From a virus: a stretch of 45,480 nt of DNA. Both the position numbers and the translations under genes were made by a program. The stretch is taken from IMG/VR virus record IMGVR_UViG_3300022200_000090, positions 1 through 45,480 of that record; one strand, written 5' to 3'. Below are positions 24,514-33,339 of the stretch, in pieces. The notes below the pieces were generated by a model. That model was not told where the DNA came from. It saw only the letters and a program-made list of their open reading frames with translations, and made no database searches. Each line of letters opens with the position of its first letter. Position 1 is the stretch's first letter.

Positions 24514-25448
24514 TATATTAGGTTCTCAAGGTAATCACCACTAAAGTATCGATCGTAATTATATTCAATAGTCTCTTGTTCTACCAAATATAAGTCTGTC
24601 CAATCATGGACCGACAAATTAGAAAATTTTAAGATCATTTCAATCAATCGTATTAAACGGTGTATCGGATTAGTTATTTCATCAAATGAATAGTCAAATA
24701 TTTTATCATATTTCTTAAATCCATAAAATGTTTCCAGATTTTTGTGCCAGGTTGGCTGTGCATAGAACACAAAAAGTCCTCTGGTAACGATGCTTAACAA
24801 AAACTTTTCTGAATAAAATGGATAATAACTTACCGGAATTGTCTCTGATGAGACATTTACAAATGATCTAGTTACAATGTTTTCCAATACCTGTAGATTA
24901 TTTGTATGACTGAACTGTTGATAATTTAAACTAATAATTTTATTGTTAAAATCACTGGCTGAATCCACAAAAAATTTATCGTAGACAGAATTTCCGGCCA
25001 GTAGTTCAACATCACCAATAATCTGGTCCCACGAAAATTGAAAATTTTTAGTACAGGTATTTTTGTTAAACAGTCCTGTTTTGTTTAAAATTGACAGTAG
25101 AAGACGGCGCCCAACATTGTGTGCGCCATTAAAACTACACAAAAAATTATCAAATTTAATTTCAGGATGAATATGGTAATTTCGATAAAATTCCATGCCA
25201 CTCCAGAATGAATATTTAAACTCTAAATTTTTGTAATTCTGTCTTAATACCGTATCAATGGGAAAATCAAGATACACTAATCCTGTTACGTCATGTGCCC
25301 TTGCATATTCGTCAACACGATCTAAAATTTTATTTTTGCCATATGCATAAAATCCACCAATGTGGTCCTCTAATCGCAGAGGAAAAACATATTCACGTGC
25401 AGTCAAATATTGTTCAACTAATTGATCGTTCACTGTTTCTTTAAACAA
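24513..25448 (-). CDS. Unknown conserved phage protein with EK...GFxxx...D-E...R signature
   Basis: Protein of 311 aa. The middle contains FDNFLCSFNGAHNVGRRLLL (near residues 101-120), and the last third carries PFYSEKFLLSIV then FYGFKKYDKIFDYSFDEI and a terminal R-L-I-R-L-I-E. I have seen this S/T-E-K...G-F-K-x-(F/Y)-D...(Y/F)-D-E-I...R order in uncharacterised viral and algal proteins annotated as exostosin- or fucosyltransferase-like. The evidence is a pattern only, and no metal motif is visible. It heads a two-gene unit with the PRMT-like gene after the gene 32 terminator. Confidence 0.5.
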   Translation of the reverse strand: MFKETVNDQLVEQYLTAREYVFPLRLEDHIGGFYAYGKNKILDRVDEYARAHDVTGLVYLDFPIDTVLRQNYKNLEFKYSFWSGMEFYRNYHIHPEIKFDNFLCSFNGAHNVGRRLLLSILNKTGLFNKNTCTKNFQFSWDQIIGDVELLAGNSVYDKFFVDSASDFNNKIISLNYQQFSHTNNLQVLENIVTRSFVNVSSETIPVSYYPFYSEKFLLSIVTRGLFVFYAQPTWHKNLETFYGFKKYDKIFDYSFDEITNPIHRLIRLIEMILKFSNLSVHDWTDLYLVEQETIEYNYDRYFSGDYLENLI

Positions 25449-25520
25449 TAAAGCAAGTTGCCAATAGCAATAAATTCTAAAATAATTAACAATTCTATCA
25501 TAACAATCTCCAAATTTAAA

Positions 25521-25549
25521 AACTCACACCCGGCTTTCGGGTGTGAGTT
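25521..25549 (-). terminator. Rho-independent terminator after gene 32
   Basis: Perfect 12-bp stem AACTCACACCCG/CGGGTGTGAGTT with loop GCTTT, followed on the minus strand by TTTTTAAATTT. It separates gene 32 from the 24513 gene. Confidence 0.93.
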
Positions 25550-25561
25550 AGTTACCTTAAC

Positions 25562-26539
25562 TTAGGATGATTGTCGTGCTCGGATCATAGCCAAAATATC
25601 TTTTGACTTGTCTGCACTTGCACCTGCTGGTGCTTGTTCTACTTTAGGTTCTACACTTGGTGCAACTTCAAACGGCGGTGCCGTCTCTGCTACCGGTGCT
25701 GCTGGTGCAGTTGGTGTTGCTGATGTCGTTGATTGTGATGCTTCTGAATTACCAAAATTCATACCTGCTGGCTTAAAGTAAGATCCCCATTTATCAGGAT
25801 CATATGCCTTGCCATCAACTGATGCTTCGAACATTTCAGTCATAACCTTTAGTTCAATATCATTTGGTTTATTTGGCAAGAACGATTTCAGATCATACAA
25901 TCCATATTGCTCAATTGCTGCCAGTTCATCAGCGTTTAGTGCTGTTTCTTTACGAGCCCAAGTGCTAGTACTGTAATCTGCATATCCGCCCTTGGTAGTT
26001 TTGGTAATACGGAAATCAAGTCCGTTGTTGTAATCAGTTGGCAGATCATCAAAATCTGATGACAGCAGTGATGCTTTAACTGTGCCAAAAATCTGTGGTG
26101 AAATAATGAACCGACGGATTGGATTTTCTGGTGTGTTATCATCTTCAAGAGGATTGTTATGTACAAAACCCTGGAACAAATAACTACGCTTCTTCCAATA
26201 ACGACCAGCCATTTCTTTAAGACTTGGATCTTTATACCAAGGACGTACTTCTGCTAAAATCGGACACGATTCATTCCACATTTCTACGCAGGGTACTGTC
26301 ACAACAACCTGCTTACTGTCTCCGCCTACAACGCCGTTAAATGGTAGACGAATAGTTTGACGTTCAATCCAAAAGAATGGGTTTGAAGTGTCACCATCAG
26401 GAAGGAAGCGAACAGTTGCGGTTTCGCCTTCGCCGATGTTCCAGTGTGGGTAAATAGCGTTATCGCCTTGGAATGTAGAGCCAGTGCTCTTGTTTTCTTG
26501 TGCTGCTAGACGAGCACGAATATCTGCTAAAGATGCCAT
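25562..26539 (-). CDS. 32: Gene 32-type single-stranded DNA-binding protein
   Basis: Protein of 325 aa; T4 gp32 is 301. The order fits gp32: a short basic N-terminus (ADIRARLAAQ), an OB-type core with HWNIGEGETATVRFLPDG, FFWIERQTIRLPF and RFIISPQIFGTV, then a flexible tail. It would coat ssDNA and bind UvsX, UvsY and polymerase. Two oddities appear. Only two cysteines exist (C84, C92), against the H-C-C-C zinc site of T4. The C-terminal segment (after about residue 262) is a P/A/T/S-rich linker ending in ILAMIRARQSS, not an acidic tail. The ribosome site AAGGAG is strong and the leader contains repeats. Confidence 0.88.
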   Translation of the reverse strand: MASLADIRARLAAQENKSTGSTFQGDNAIYPHWNIGEGETATVRFLPDGDTSNPFFWIERQTIRLPFNGVVGGDSKQVVVTVPCVEMWNESCPILAEVRPWYKDPSLKEMAGRYWKKRSYLFQGFVHNNPLEDDNTPENPIRRFIISPQIFGTVKASLLSSDFDDLPTDYNNGLDFRITKTTKGGYADYSTSTWARKETALNADELAAIEQYGLYDLKSFLPNKPNDIELKVMTEMFEASVDGKAYDPDKWGSYFKPAGMNFGNSEASQSTTSATPTAPAAPVAETAPPFEVAPSVEPKVEQAPAGASADKSKDILAMIRARQSS

Positions 26540-26550
26540 AGTATATTTCT

Positions 26551-26600
26551 CCTTATGCCTTATGCCTATGTTTTTTTACCTTATGCCTAAGTGTATGCCT
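26551..26600 (-). repeat. Four AGGCATA repeats in the gene 32 leader
   Basis: AGGCATA occurs at 26554-26560, 26561-26567, 26582-26588 and 26594-26600 (minus-strand reading). Three copies extend to AGGCATAAGG. The copy nearest the start overlaps AAGGAG (26549-26554) by four bases, so a protein bound to the repeats would block ribosomes. Candidate autoregulatory operator. Confidence 0.8.
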
Positions 26601-26649
26601 AGAATGTTTTTTCTAAAACAAACAAAACTATTGCTACACTTACCATGTA

Positions 26650-26679
26650 AGTATAACACAAAAGTATTTAGTACGTCAA
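26650..26679 (-). promoter_or_regulatory. Sigma70-type promoter of gene 32
   Basis: -35 TTGACG (5/6) at 26674-26679, spacer 18, -10 TATACT (5/6) at 26650-26655. The expected start near 26643 gives a leader of about 100 bases that carries all four repeats. Confidence 0.78.
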
Positions 26680-26703
26680 CTAGAAAATGGCAAATTATCT
26701 ATA

Positions 26704-27558
26704 TTATTTTTTATTTGGCAATTTATCCCAGATAAATTCAATATCAATATTGCGAGACATCCACCACTCTTTTGTCATTTGCTTATCAGATAAGAAACAC
26801 GTTGTGAAAATACCTTTATTTGAACCGCTGGGTTGCGGAGGACAATAAAAAGATATTGGAGTTTGATTTAATATTTTTTCTTTGAACTGTTCAATGAGTT
26901 CCCATTCACTAACACTAAAGCGTGTGTCAAATTGAATATTCTTATGAATTTCTAAAAAATCATTACAGTGCAATTTACTAACATAACTCCTCAATTCATT
27001 AAGAGTCCATTTATCAATGTCTCTAAACGGAACACCACTAGTAGCAACACATAATTCAGATGTCATCCTTATTGGCATCTCAACGTTTAGTGGTTGATAA
27101 GGGATCTTTAATATATATTCCAGGTATTTGGCTTGTTGACTACTAACATCACCCGGACCAGGTTCTTGAACTGTTAAAGGTTCTCCAATCCATTTTGTAA
27201 CATAACATGGGGTAAATTTATTATCAGGCAACTGTTCAAGAAACTCCACATCACCGTCAGTAATAAAGAACTCATCAAAATCTACAACTGTGTCAATATA
27301 TAATTTGATCATTTGTTGTCGTAACCATCCGTCACCTTTAAACATTGTTAATAAATTTAATGTTTGGTTAGTTGGAATTACTTCTACACCGTAAAAAACT
27401 TTACAATCGTCAATATATCCATTCCATGTAAGATTGCTGATATTATCTGCTATAACAGTTATGTTAGACTGTGGTGAGATCTTTTTTATTGATTCAATTG
27501 CAAGTTTAGACAATAAAAAATGACCAGGGTATGTAAGTAGTACTATGTTATTTCTCAT
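26704..27558 (-). CDS. GT-A-like glycosyltransferase with DGD motif (DUF6492-like)
   Basis: Protein of 284 aa; I start it at 27558 (MRNNIVLLTYPGH) rather than an in-frame TTG three codons earlier. The pattern GDGWLRQQMIKLYI followed by EFFITDGDVEFL (near residues 73-104) combines the QQ-x-x-K-L helix and metal-binding D-x-D of the DUF6492 group of GT-A-like proteins. The later FYCPPQPSGSNKGIF loop is proline-rich. It lies between gene 32 and the 1172-aa gene, far from the main glycan locus, just after a terminator, and has no clear ribosome site. It may be controlled separately. Confidence 0.68.
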   Translation of the reverse strand: MRNNIVLLTYPGHFLLSKLAIESIKKISPQSNITVIADNISNLTWNGYIDDCKVFYGVEVIPTNQTLNLLTMFKGDGWLRQQMIKLYIDTVVDFDEFFITDGDVEFLEQLPDNKFTPCYVTKWIGEPLTVQEPGPGDVSSQQAKYLEYILKIPYQPLNVEMPIRMTSELCVATSGVPFRDIDKWTLNELRSYVSKLHCNDFLEIHKNIQFDTRFSVSEWELIEQFKEKILNQTPISFYCPPQPSGSNKGIFTTCFLSDKQMTKEWWMSRNIDIEFIWDKLPNKK

Positions 27559-27589
27559 GTTAGACAATTTGGTAAATCAGGAAGATAAA

Positions 27590-27610
27590 AACGGGCCAGT
27601 TAGGCCCGTT
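27590..27610 (-). terminator. Rho-independent terminator after the 1172-aa gene
   Basis: Perfect 8-bp stem AACGGGCC/GGCCCGTT with loop AGTTA, followed on the minus strand by TTTTTATC. It closes the late run that begins at gene 17. Confidence 0.9.
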
Positions 27611-27635
27611 CTATTTTAGCGTATATTGTTTGAGC

Positions 27636-30600
27636 TTAATTGCCCATGCCTGCTAATCGTTTAATGTCTGCTAGTGCAGCATCAATTGTAGCACTTAATT
27701 CCATGCCTTTGTCAGCAATCTTATCGCCTAAGTTCTTTTCTTTAGGCTCTTCAATCGGTGCAACTACAGCAATATCAGTTGTGCTAATTTCTTCTGGTTC
27801 AATTAAATCAACCGGTTTGTTATCTAACTGACTAGTAGCAGTGATGCCGTGTCCTAATTCCATATCTAAATCGTTTTCAAGTTCTGTTAAACTTTCATAA
27901 ATTCCTTTACCAAACACGTCTGTTGCTCCTTCGCTTTCTTTTGCCATCTTAGTAGCAGTTGCGTACATTACTTCTTCTCCGCGCTTACCATAACGCTTTT
28001 TGAAGTCTTCTTTTGATTTCTTCATGCCCTTAACATACTTTTCGCGTTTCTTTTCTTCGCCTTTTGTTAATGAGCGTTCGTCAAGTTCTTTATCGCCTTT
28101 CTTTTCGGCATCTTGTGCGGCTTTTTTCATTGGCTCTTTTTTGTTACCATCTTTATCTAAATCTAGATAATCTGGCTTACCTGCTTCACTAACTTTGCTT
28201 TCGCCTTTTAGCCCAAGATCCATTACGTCCATGCCCATCTTTCTGGTAGTTGGAACTTTGCTCTTGCTACCGTGCTTCGCTACGTATTGATCCCACGCTT
28301 CGTCACTACCTGGAGCAAATTCACGCTCTTGGTGTGCTAATGCTGCGGTTTGATCTGAAGCAGGACTAGTGCCATACTTAGCACTTACACGATCTAAATC
28401 ATCAATATCCATCTGATCGCTCCAGCCTTGTCCTATATTAACTGCACCCTTAGATCCAGTCTTGCTCAATGGTGTTGCTTTAATAGAAGTAGCTAATCCA
28501 GCATTTTTTCTTAGACTAGCAATTTCTTTTTCTGTTTCAGCACGGTTTCTTTCATAGTCTGCTGTAGAACCTGCGTCGCGTCCTAAGATACGAGCAATTT
28601 CCATATCTTTATAGAACGTGTCTTCTTTATCTTGTGCTGCTTTTTTAATAGCATCTGCTTTTGCTCTTGCTTTTGCTAGTTTTTCTGGAGTAACGCCTTG
28701 ATCTAAACCATACTTCTTAAGCATCATTGATCTGCGTAGATCATTACCTGCCTTATATGAACCACTAGTTAACCAGTTTTCAATTTCATCCCATTCATTA
28801 TCAGCGTCTGTATCAAACCTGGTCATGTTGTCTCTGGCCCAGTAATCAGGATCCATGTTTGGATCTCTCCAGTTTGATAAATTACCCGACGGACCAACTA
28901 AAATACCTTTAGGTCCTACACGCGAATAACCCGGAGGTAATTGTTCGTCGCCCGGTGCTTCTTCTAACTTTTCGTCTTTTGTACCTTCGTGCCCTGGGAC
29001 AATTTGTGATGGATCGGTGTTTTTACCTTGACCTAATTCGTCATCTTGTTGTCCAAACTTACCAGCATCTACTTCTTCTACTTTATAACGTTTACCGTCA
29101 ACTTCAAATTCTGCTTTTCCTGATGCTTTTGCTTTTTCTAATGCACCGCTAAACGCATTGCCCTCTTGCGTCTTTGTTGCGCCTGGAGCAATTGTTGGTT
29201 GTGGTTTAGTTGGCTTACGATCAAAACCATAGTTAGGATCATCACGTGGATCATCACGCTCTGGATCGTATGGTTCTGTATCTGATGGTGCAAACCAATC
29301 AACACCTTCTTTGCCTAGATCGCTTGCATTTAATTCATCTAAAATATTATTGTTTAACTTACTAGCACGTTCTTGTTCGGTCATTTCGATAATACCCATT
29401 TTGCGTGCTTCGTCATTTAAGCGATTAATACGGTCCTGAATTAATTGCTGTGTTTTTTCGTCCTGAAATTCAGGATTTATCATCATATCATATAATGCCT
29501 TGCTCTTTTCTAAATAATCTTCTCGATCCAATAATGGGGTATCGCTGTAACCTTCTTCAACTTGTTGTTGTGGCTCTTGGAACGCAGAAAAATCTTCATA
29601 TACTTTTTCTTGCATGCCGGCTAGTTTGCGCCATGCATTCATTTCTAGCATATGATCACGTTCTGCCTTGCGTTGTTCTTCACCAGTATCAATATCTAGT
29701 TGTTCATTAACATCGTTGTTTAATTCTTGTTCTTGATATGCTTTTAGTTCTTCAATATTATTAAATGGGCCGGCTACTACCTTACCATTTAATAGTGCAA
29801 AGAAACCTTGTGCTGTTTTAATAGCACTCATACCATATTTGTTCATTCCACGTGCACCAACATCAGCAGCCTCGTCAAATTCTAATTCATCATTACCGCC
29901 AAGTATACGATCAGCTAAATCTTCTAAACCTGGATGAGAATCAGTATACATTTCAAGCCAATGTTCAATAACTGGACGAGCATCTGCTTCTGGATCATCT
30001 TCTGCTAATGCTGCTAAACTATCAAATAATTCATCGTCACCAATTACATCATAAAGAATCTCAGTGGCGTTCGATGCGTCTGTTCCAACTGGAAGTGGTT
30101 TTGCTAAAATATCTTTTAGTTCTTTAATTTTAGCTTCGTCGTCTGGAATAGCCCAGGTGCCTTCGGTTACGTTCTCTGCCCAATTGGCAAATTGATCAAA
30201 TTCTTTCATAGTCGATTCCTTGGTGTCGGTTGGTTGAATGTTTTGTGCGATATATGGAAGTGCTTCTTCGATCTGTGCAGGTACAGATTTTGTAATAAAT
30301 GACCCACGCAATGCTTCAACAATAGCACTATCTTGTTCTAATGTGGCAGGATTCCAAGATTCTTTATATGCATTATATCCTCGCTTGCCTGCTAGACTTT
30401 TTAATCTGTTACGCACAGTTTGATAGCGATCACGGCCTGCTGCAACAACTTCATATTGTTCCGCATCATCATTCTCAGTAATTGACTTTGTTGTTCTTAC
30501 AAATTTACTTAAAATATTTGCCTCACGTACCATTTCTGTGATGTGTTGTCCGAACACATCATATGGTGTTCCGCCTTCAGCCACGTGTCTGGCCATGGCA

Positions 30601-31154
30601 CGTCCGCCCACTAGTGTAGTAAACGGTAATTTAAAACGTTCGCCTTCGGCATTTTCAACAAATAATTTATCAATAGCTCTCCACCGCTGATCGCCTTCTT
30701 CAATTGCTTTACTGTGTACAATCTTTAGTCGTGTTGTTCCTGGCTTATTATTATAGCTAGTGTGTTTGGATCCATTCCAACCCTCAAACAACCCTTCATT
30801 GATAGCAGCCATGCCTTGCATGCTATACTTTAATTTGTTTAAATTTTTTGGTGTAAACGTTAATAAACTACGTGTGGCAAATGTTTTTAATTGATTTAAA
30901 AAATCATACCAAATATTTTTATCAGCAGGATCCATAGTTTTACCAATATTATCGCCAAAATAAACTTCAAAGTTACTCTCATCATCGAGCAATATAATTA
31001 CAGTCCCGTAATTATTACGATTTGCTTCAAATTCAAATCTGAACATAACGGCATCAGACGGCGATATAACCGATTTACCCTTTTTATCCAGGGTTTTAAC
31101 ATTGAAGTCTTTGCTGATTAATAAATTAAAAAGATCAATTGCTGTGCTATCCAT
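27636..31154 (-). CDS. Giant 1172-aa phage protein, probable head-associated or internal virion protein
   Basis: One uninterrupted protein of 1172 aa. Its first 300 residues are mixed alpha-beta (IVILLDDESNFEVYFGDNIG; WRAIDKLFVENAEGERFKLP). The centre is acidic and helical with repeated MLEMNAW- and EEGY-type segments. The end carries an EF-hand-like KPDYLDLDKDGNKKEPMKKA followed by the basic cluster RSLTKGEEKKREKYVKGMKK and RGEEVMYATATKMAKE. I have seen these last motifs in many aquatic phage late proteins. A late promoter box and AGAAG ribosome site precede it, and gene 17 is directly upstream. Size, low cysteine and LxE/IxE-rich sequence suit an internal head protein. Function is unproven. 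Confidence 0.72.
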   Translation of the reverse strand: MDSTAIDLFNLLISKDFNVKTLDKKGKSVISPSDAVMFRFEFEANRNNYGTVIILLDDESNFEVYFGDNIGKTMDPADKNIWYDFLNQLKTFATRSLLTFTPKNLNKLKYSMQGMAAINEGLFEGWNGSKHTSYNNKPGTTRLKIVHSKAIEEGDQRWRAIDKLFVENAEGERFKLPFTTLVGGRAMARHVAEGGTPYDVFGQHITEMVREANILSKFVRTTKSITENDDAEQYEVVAAGRDRYQTVRNRLKSLAGKRGYNAYKESWNPATLEQDSAIVEALRGSFITKSVPAQIEEALPYIAQNIQPTDTKESTMKEFDQFANWAENVTEGTWAIPDDEAKIKELKDILAKPLPVGTDASNATEILYDVIGDDELFDSLAALAEDDPEADARPVIEHWLEMYTDSHPGLEDLADRILGGNDELEFDEAADVGARGMNKYGMSAIKTAQGFFALLNGKVVAGPFNNIEELKAYQEQELNNDVNEQLDIDTGEEQRKAERDHMLEMNAWRKLAGMQEKVYEDFSAFQEPQQQVEEGYSDTPLLDREDYLEKSKALYDMMINPEFQDEKTQQLIQDRINRLNDEARKMGIIEMTEQERASKLNNNILDELNASDLGKEGVDWFAPSDTEPYDPERDDPRDDPNYGFDRKPTKPQPTIAPGATKTQEGNAFSGALEKAKASGKAEFEVDGKRYKVEEVDAGKFGQQDDELGQGKNTDPSQIVPGHEGTKDEKLEEAPGDEQLPPGYSRVGPKGILVGPSGNLSNWRDPNMDPDYWARDNMTRFDTDADNEWDEIENWLTSGSYKAGNDLRRSMMLKKYGLDQGVTPEKLAKARAKADAIKKAAQDKEDTFYKDMEIARILGRDAGSTADYERNRAETEKEIASLRKNAGLATSIKATPLSKTGSKGAVNIGQGWSDQMDIDDLDRVSAKYGTSPASDQTAALAHQEREFAPGSDEAWDQYVAKHGSKSKVPTTRKMGMDVMDLGLKGESKVSEAGKPDYLDLDKDGNKKEPMKKAAQDAEKKGDKELDERSLTKGEEKKREKYVKGMKKSKEDFKKRYGKRGEEVMYATATKMAKESEGATDVFGKGIYESLTELENDLDMELGHGITATSQLDNKPVDLIEPEEISTTDIAVVAPIEEPKEKNLGDKIADKGMELSATIDAALADIKRLAGMGN

Positions 31155-31177
31155 AATTCTTCTGCTTTAATACAGTG

Positions 31178-31185
31178 TATTTATG
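31178..31185 (-). promoter_or_regulatory. Late-like promoter box CATAAATA for the 1172-aa gene
   Basis: CATAAATA lies between the gene 17 stop and the 1172-aa start, 23 bases before ATG. It leaves a short leader with AGAAG. Confidence 0.6.
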
Positions 31186-31186
31186 T

Positions 31187-32755
31187 TCAGAACAGTATAA
31201 ACGGCATTGGTTCTATAACTTCGTCGCCAAAGTCGGCAATTTGTGTGTTGAGTTCTGCATGGTAATTTTGTAGTACTTGCATCATACGTACCGCTAGTAC
31301 CGTTGCCATTACTAGATCATCGGTCTCGCCAATTTTAGCAGCATAGCTTGTTCCGTGTGCTACGAATGTTTTAAATTCTGATATAAGACTTTTGCTATTA
31401 ACAGTCATCTTTTTTGTTTCGACTAAGTTTTTGAGTTTAGCACAAGCAGAAATCTTAGATTTGTTGGTAGTGTTAAATCCTTTTCGTATACGCACACCAG
31501 AAGACCTAGACACTTTAGGTTCACTTAACATCATGCCCGGAAAATTGTCTTCACCAAATTCTGCTAAACTAATCAGCGCCGCTTCACCAATAGTGTTGTT
31601 TTCTATAGAATAATAAATGGAAGTACCATCTTGTGTTTTATCATAGATTGCTTTCACAATATCGTTAAGAATGCGTATCTGTGTTGGAATAGGTGTTTTG
31701 TTATGCTTCCACTCAGCAATTTGTGTTGTGCTATTCGCTTCGAATACCTGTATTGCTGCCGGATCCCCACCTGTGCCTAGACTAGGATCAAGTGCCACAA
31801 CGTATAACCGCCCAGGTTGTGGTTCTTTATACCATCTGACCTGCCCTGTTTTGTATACGGGTTCAACTCCTTCCATATCAACAAGTGTAGTAGCGTTAAT
31901 AAGAGTCTCGTCGTTGATAATGAATTCGCAATCCATTTCACGGCGGAAACGTTCTTCGCCAATGCGCCCACGTTCTTCTTCTGCCCACTTATCATCTCTA
32001 TCTGGATGATCTCTCCAGTAAGATCTATAGGCACGGAATCCGTTAATTCCTAGCTCTGTTTCGTTGCCAAACTCATCTTCTGTTTTGTTAGCTTGTTTCC
32101 AAATTAACGCGAACTGATCTTCGTCTGAGTTTGGTGTAGAGGTAATAATTGCCTTACCACCTGTTGATAGTGTGGGCGAAATGGAAGTCCAGAATTCTTT
32201 AGCAATACTAGGTCGAACAAACGCAAATTCGTCACAATATAATAGTGTAATACTCATACCACGCCCAGTGTTATCAGTAGTTGCTTGTGCCACGATACGT
32301 GATCCATTGTCAAATTCAATTGATCCTTTGTTATAGGATGTTACACCAGCACGTATGTGATCTGGGCATAATTCATATGCATAACGGATACGTTGCATAA
32401 TTTCCTGGGCGCCTGCGTATTTGTGTGCAGCAATCAATATCGTTGAATCTGGTTTAAACATACCATACCACAACAGATATCCTGCAGCACTGGTTGACTT
32501 ACCAGTTTGCCTGGGCATCAGACTAATACTAAATCGATAGTTATGATAGGTTTCAATCAATTGTTTTTGATATCCAAATGGATGATAAACCATTTTTCCT
32601 TTAGTAGGGTGTTGGATATAGAAAAAGTTATCCATGAAATACACAGGACCAAGAACTGGATCAGCACATTTTACAAACTCCTGTAATTGATCAGAAGTGT
32701 AGTTCATTTTAGCGTGTGCTTTTTTGGTCAATACTCCTTCAAGACTTTTTGACAT
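31187..32755 (-). CDS. 17: Terminase large subunit (DNA packaging ATPase/nuclease)
   Basis: Protein of 522 aa (T4 gp17: 610). N-terminal ATPase: Walker A-like MPRQTGKST (residues 80-88), Walker B LLYCDE (171-176) and coupling motif TSTPNS (205-210). C-terminal RNase H-type nuclease: ALDPSLGTGGDPAA, then IENNTIGEAALISL and the late acidic GETDDLVMA; these hold the three carboxylates. It pumps and cuts DNA concatemers at the portal. Relative to T4 it lacks part of the N-terminal region. The start has AAGGTAG. Gene 16 is not adjacent as in T4 but about 5 kb away. Confidence 0.97.
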   Translation of the reverse strand: MSKSLEGVLTKKAHAKMNYTSDQLQEFVKCADPVLGPVYFMDNFFYIQHPTKGKMVYHPFGYQKQLIETYHNYRFSISLMPRQTGKSTSAAGYLLWYGMFKPDSTILIAAHKYAGAQEIMQRIRYAYELCPDHIRAGVTSYNKGSIEFDNGSRIVAQATTDNTGRGMSITLLYCDEFAFVRPSIAKEFWTSISPTLSTGGKAIITSTPNSDEDQFALIWKQANKTEDEFGNETELGINGFRAYRSYWRDHPDRDDKWAEEERGRIGEERFRREMDCEFIINDETLINATTLVDMEGVEPVYKTGQVRWYKEPQPGRLYVVALDPSLGTGGDPAAIQVFEANSTTQIAEWKHNKTPIPTQIRILNDIVKAIYDKTQDGTSIYYSIENNTIGEAALISLAEFGEDNFPGMMLSEPKVSRSSGVRIRKGFNTTNKSKISACAKLKNLVETKKMTVNSKSLISEFKTFVAHGTSYAAKIGETDDLVMATVLAVRMMQVLQNYHAELNTQIADFGDEVIEPMPFILF

Positions 32756-32774
32756 ATTTTACTACCTTAATCGT

Positions 32775-32790
32775 GTATTTACGTAAATAC
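32775..32790. promoter_or_regulatory. Palindrome of two divergent late-like promoter boxes
   Basis: GTATTTACGTAAATAC is a perfect 16-base palindrome. Read on each strand it gives CGTAAATA: at 32776-32783 for gene 17 (minus) and at 32782-32789 for the HNH gene (plus). The gene 17 side has a leader with a ribosome site; the HNH side has five bases to its ATG. Confidence 0.6.
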
Positions 32791-32794
32791 CACG

Positions 32795-33337
32795 ATGGCT
32801 CATACATTAGTTTTAGGTCCGGATTACCAACCATTAAGTTATATTCCACTCAGTGCCGTGCATTGGCAACAAGCAATTAAACTATTGTTTCTTGACAAAG
32901 TGCATGTTCTAGAATGGTATGATGACTGGAACGTTCACAGTCAAAAGACTATCATGCGTGTGCCAAGTGTAATTGCATTAAAATCTGGATATACCAAACG
33001 CAAAACAAAAACGTTTAGCCGAACAAACTTATATATTCGCGACATGTTTCAATGTCAGTATTGTGGAGACACGTTTGCTCCAGCGCAATTAACAATTGAT
33101 CACGTTGTTCCCAAAAGCATGGGCGGTAAAACAGAATGGGATAACTGTGTCAGTGCTTGCAAACCGTGTAATTGGGCAAAGAGCGATCGACTGATTAAGC
33201 CTAAACGTTCTCCATTTACACCAGACTACTATCAATTGGCAAATTCAATACGCAAAACACAAATACGTATCAATCACCCTTCGTGGGCACAGTATTTAAA
33301 TCTAGAACAAGAACCCGTTGTAATTAATCAACGATAA
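32795..33337 (+). CDS. HNH endonuclease of the cellular CxxC-HNH-CxxC type
   Basis: Protein of 180 aa. The zinc/HNH domain is complete: CxxC (C87, C90), catalytic D102-H103, N117 and CxxC (C122, C125). The opening VLGPDYQPLSYIPL and VHWQQAIKLLFLDKVHVLEWYD is the N-terminal pattern of stand-alone HNH proteins in bacteria and phages, not of intron-homing LAGLIDADG types. It sits divergently beside gene 17, a frequent position for phage HNH nucleases that assist packaging. No Shine-Dalgarno is present, but a TAAATA box lies exactly five bases before ATG. Active-site residues are intact. Confidence 0.93.
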   Translation: MAHTLVLGPDYQPLSYIPLSAVHWQQAIKLLFLDKVHVLEWYDDWNVHSQKTIMRVPSVIALKSGYTKRKTKTFSRTNLYIRDMFQCQYCGDTFAPAQLTIDHVVPKSMGGKTEWDNCVSACKPCNWAKSDRLIKPKRSPFTPDYYQLANSIRKTQIRINHPSWAQYLNLEQEPVVINQR

Positions 33338-33339
33338 AA

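Noticed and set aside
26551-26600. Gene 32 leader repeats as a CRISPR array
   Set aside because: Units are 7-10 bases with irregular short spacing, within an mRNA leader; no spacers of CRISPR length and no cas genes.
29450-29710. Plus-strand open frame opposite the 1172-aa gene
   Set aside because: Shadow of a strong coding frame; no start signals and unlikely composition.
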